Below are positions 7,325-8,764 of a DNA stretch of 8,764 nt, one piece after another (position 1 is the stretch's first letter; the number at the start of each line of letters is the position of its first letter). The DNA comes from an uncultured Lachnospiraceae bacterium (GTDB lineage: Bacteria > Bacillota > Clostridia > Lachnospirales > Lachnospiraceae). A program made the translations under genes and the position numbers. The stretch lies in the NCBI GenBank assembly GCA_958426095.1, contig CATZYB010000110.1:1-8764 (forward strand). Direction: 5' to 3'. Under the pieces are notes generated by a model, which saw only the letters and a list, made by a program, of their open reading frames with translations, ran no database searches and was not told where the DNA came from.

Positions 7325-7334
7325 ATTCGGGAAT

Positions 7335-7363
7335 AGTATATCATACTTGTTTCTCTTTTTAAA
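7335..7363 (-). promoter_or_regulatory. scfA promoter (sigma-A type with extended -10)
   Basis: Read on the minus strand: TTTAAA (7363-7358, 4 of 6 to TTGACA), a 17-base spacer, then TATACT (7340-7335, 5 of 6 to TATAAT) preceded by TGA, an extended -10. A start near 7328 gives a leader of about 42 bases ending in the AGGAGG of scfA. It is the best promoter on this strand between the membrane-protein gene and rel, and probably drives scfA-scfB-secDF. No terminator was seen between the upstream gene stop (7424) and this promoter, so readthrough is also possible. Confidence 0.7.
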
Positions 7364-7423
7364 GAAGTTTTTTATTTTTATCTGCACATGCTCATTTTCT
7401 AACGTTTGATACGCAGATCATCG

Positions 7424-7780
7424 TCAGCTCAGCATACCGCCCAGCATGCCGCTTCCCATACACAATAGGGCAAGCGCTGTTCCCGGCACGATCCGTTCCG
7501 GCTGTACGCCCTCCACGGCAATTACCGCTGCAATATGAATACTGTAATAAAGAACTCCAACGATCAATCCCCACAGAAACTCCCGCTTTTTCATCTTTCT
7601 TCCCACATAAAATCCGCCGATCACACAGGATGCAATATAGGCAGCTATAACGCCAATCTGAATATGCGCCTCCCCAATATCCAGCCAGTAAAGAAGCCCT
7701 GCGAGTACCAGCAGCGAGGCCGCAGAAATTACATAGCTGATGATCAGCGCTTTTAGGATAGAAACAATATACGTCCTCAA
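7424..7780 (-). CDS. Small four-helix membrane protein, TIGR04086/YrzE-like
   Basis: 118 residues with four hydrophobic stretches at about 9-31, 39-60, 68-89 and 98-116. A positively charged RKMKKR turn (61-66) between the second and third suggests that loop is cytoplasmic. The glycine-rich GMGSGMLGGML-style end and the overall pattern match the uncharacterised TIGR04086 family (YrzE in B. subtilis), recognised by style rather than by a search. The start appears to be TTG 7780: it has GAGGT (7790-7786) at 5 bases and the reading MRTYIVSILKALIISY looks like family N-termini, while the next in-frame Met is too far in. A longer 134-codon frame across the same bases (7796-7392) has low-complexity, Cys/Trp-rich content and is a shadow. 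Function is unknown. Its place just before scfA and secDF hints at a link to the membrane or export. Confidence 0.85.
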   Translation of the reverse strand: MRTYIVSILKALIISYVISAASLLVLAGLLYWLDIGEAHIQIGVIAAYIASCVIGGFYVGRKMKKREFLWGLIVGVLYYSIHIAAVIAVEGVQPERIVPGTALALLCMGSGMLGGMLS

Positions 7781-7809
7781 AATGTACCTCGTCCATAAAC
7801 CTTTTTTTA

Positions 7810-7815
7810 ACTATA
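7810..7815 (-). promoter_or_regulatory. Candidate -10 element for the small membrane-protein gene
   Basis: TATAGT (7815-7810, minus strand) lies in the 88-base divergent gap. A start near 7803 would give a leader of about 22 bases before TTG 7780. No convincing -35 is seen at 16-18 bases, so the call rests on one hexamer in an AT-rich stretch. Confidence 0.3.
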
Positions 7816-7835
7816 TGTTTTTTTCTTGCTAAAAA

Positions 7836-7844
7836 TGCTATACT
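7836..7844 (+). promoter_or_regulatory. Extended -10 promoter of the PHP gene
   Basis: TGCTATACT combines the TGn extension with TATACT (5 of 6 to consensus) at 7839-7844. The -35 region (7816-7821, TGTTTT) is weak, as is common with extended -10 promoters. A start near 7851 would give a leader of about 18 bases that carries the AAAGGATGG ribosome binding region of the gene at 7869. Confidence 0.55.
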
Positions 7845-7868
7845 AATCTCAGAAAGGATGGTTGATCT

Positions 7869-8702
7869 ATGAAACGAATCGATTTACATACCCATTCCAA
7901 TGCTTCCGATGGAAGCTGTACTCCTACAGAAGTTATAGAGGCTGCGTCAGCCGCCGGCCTTGCGGCTGTGGCCCTGACTGACCACGATACGATGAACGGC
8001 GTCCCCGAAGCCCTTGAAGCCGCCCGGCGTTTAAATATTGAATGTATTCCCGGCATTGAATTATCTGCCGTTTACGGCGACAGGGAGGTTCATATCGTCG
8101 GCCTTTTTCTTGACCCGAAGGACCCGGTACTTGCAGAACGTCTTGATTCTTTCCAGCAGATCCGTGAACAGAGAAATCTGCGAATGATTGAAAAAATGCA
8201 GGCCGCCGGGGTGGATATCACTATGGAAAAACTTCGTGCCCTTGAGGGAGACGCCGTCATCACCCGTGCCAACCTGGCCCGTTATCTGGTCCATGTCGGC
8301 TACGCCGCTTCCATCAAAGAAGTCTTTGACAAATACCTGTCTCCTGGCATGCCTTTTTATGTACCAAAAACCGGAGTGACACCGGAAGACGCCGTCCGCG
8401 CCATCTGTGACGGCGGCGGCACCGCCATCCTGGCTCATCCCCTTCTCTATGATTTCACCCCGGCCCAGCTTGACACCTGTATCGAACTCTTAAAGAGCTA
8501 TGGACTGCAGGGCATTGAAACCTACTACAGCACCTACTCTCCCGCTGATGAACGAAATATGAAACGGCTCGCTGACCGCCATGGACTGCTCTGGTCCGGC
8601 GGCTCCGACTTCCACGGCTCCGTAAAACCCCATATCCAGATTGGAAAAGGCATGGGAAACCTGGTGATTCCTTATGATGTACTCGAAAAATTAAAGGCAT
8701 AA
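7869..8702 (+). CDS. PHP-domain phosphoesterase, TrpH/YciV-like (RNase AM family)
   Basis: 277 residues from ATG 7869, with AAAGGA (7853-7858) 10 bases ahead. Metal-binding motifs of the PHP fold are all present: HTHSNASDG (7-15; H7, H9, D14), TDHD (37-40), GIEL (62-65; E64), H75, AHP (189-191), and GGSDFHG (244-250; D247, H249). An inserted helical region with ITRANLARYLV (131-141) is typical of the YciV/TrpH branch, and the length matches. Characterised members hydrolyse 3',5'-nucleoside bisphosphates such as pAp, and E. coli YciV (RNase AM) trims the 5' ends of 5S and other rRNA. This gene may do either; sequence alone does not decide. It stands alone on the plus strand, divergent from the scf-secDF group, with its own promoter. 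Codons end in C unusually often. Histidinol phosphatase and polymerase PHP domains fit less well. Confidence 0.9.
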   Translation: MKRIDLHTHSNASDGSCTPTEVIEAASAAGLAAVALTDHDTMNGVPEALEAARRLNIECIPGIELSAVYGDREVHIVGLFLDPKDPVLAERLDSFQQIREQRNLRMIEKMQAAGVDITMEKLRALEGDAVITRANLARYLVHVGYAASIKEVFDKYLSPGMPFYVPKTGVTPEDAVRAICDGGGTAILAHPLLYDFTPAQLDTCIELLKSYGLQGIETYYSTYSPADERNMKRLADRHGLLWSGGSDFHGSVKPHIQIGKGMGNLVIPYDVLEKLKA

Positions 8703-8711
8703 AACGACTAA

Positions 8712-8764
8712 GGGGCTGTCGGGAAATAGATAGTCCCAGATAGAGGCCGGAGTAACTCCTATGA
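8712..8764 (+). other. Unassigned tail after the PHP gene: dyads and possible insertion-sequence end
   Basis: The tail begins GGGGCTGTCGGGAAATAG, which resembles the GGGGCTGTC-type terminal repeats of several Firmicutes insertion sequences; this is recall, not a match. CUGUCGGGA (8716-8724) can pair with UCCC plus GAUAG (8734-8743, one bulged A) around a 9-base loop. GGAGTAACTCC (8749-8759) is a perfect 5-base-arm dyad. GGAG at 8749-8752 lies 8 bases before ATG at 8761, so a gene might start at the window edge. No U-run terminator for the PHP gene was found. Confidence 0.3.

Noticed and set aside
7385..7420. Terminator after the TIGR04086 gene (ATCTGC ... GCAGAT followed by an A-rich run on the minus strand)
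   Set aside because: The 6-base arms are separated by a long unpaired loop and the tail is A-rich rather than U-rich in the transcript.
7293..7423. Riboswitch or T-box in the scfA leader
   Set aside because: The predicted leader is only about 42 bases and has no recognisable aptamer motifs.
7392..7796. 134-codon minus-strand frame with ATG start overlapping the TIGR04086 gene
   Set aside because: Its translation is rich in Cys, Trp, Tyr and Arg with no membrane or domain pattern, and it is a frame-shifted copy of the coherent four-helix protein at 7780-7424.
8061..8700. Minus-strand frames opposite the PHP gene
   Set aside because: They arise from the C-rich third positions of the real gene and show no protein-like pattern.
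1..8764. CRISPR array, tRNA, rRNA, phage genes or toxin-antitoxin pair
   Set aside because: No regular repeats, cloverleaf features or related protein motifs were seen on either strand.

Overview
The window looks like chromosomal DNA from an anaerobic, low-to-middle GC Firmicute, most likely a member of the Clostridia close to Lachnospiraceae. The reasons are the fused SecDF, the SCIFF peptide with its radical SAM maturase, the gene order secDF-recJ-apt-rel, and strong AGGAGG-type ribosome binding sites. The taxonomic call is inference from gene content and protein style, not from a marker-gene search.

Layout. Seven genes lie on the minus strand and are read right to left: a TIGR04086-type small membrane protein (7780-7424), the 47-residue SCIFF precursor scfA (7286-7143), its maturase scfB (7082-5724), secDF (5722-3491), recJ (3398-1611), apt (1539-1015), and the first 335 codons of a bifunctional (p)ppGpp synthetase/hydrolase, rel (1006-1, cut by the window edge). 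One gene, a TrpH/YciV-like PHP phosphoesterase (7869-8702), is divergent on the plus strand. After it, 62 bases contain small dyads and a GGGGCTGTC start that may mark an insertion-sequence end or the leader of a next gene.

How the genes fit together. secDF, recJ, apt and rel form a housekeeping block that, as I recall, is also found in Bacillus subtilis, where a YrzE (TIGR04086) gene lies nearby. Here a ribosomally made peptide cassette (scfA-scfB) sits between the membrane-protein gene and secDF. ScfA carries six cysteines in its C-terminal half. ScfB has an N-terminal region fitting a peptide-recognition domain, a CX3CX2C radical SAM core and a complete SPASM cysteine pattern, so it should install thioether crosslinks (ranthipeptide class). 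scfB ends one base before the secDF start, and the secDF ribosome binding site lies inside scfB. This ties maturase synthesis to the Sec export motor.

Regulation visible in the sequence: a good promoter with extended -10 ahead of scfA; a 16-bp stem-loop between scfA and scfB that probably sets precursor high and enzyme low; a 43-nt hairpin with a GAAA loop between secDF and recJ; a candidate internal promoter ahead of apt; and an apt stop codon that overlaps the rel ribosome binding site. No tRNA, rRNA, CRISPR array or complete mobile element was seen. No gene-free stretch exceeds 300 bases; the longest (7287-7423, 137 bases) holds the scfA promoter and leader.
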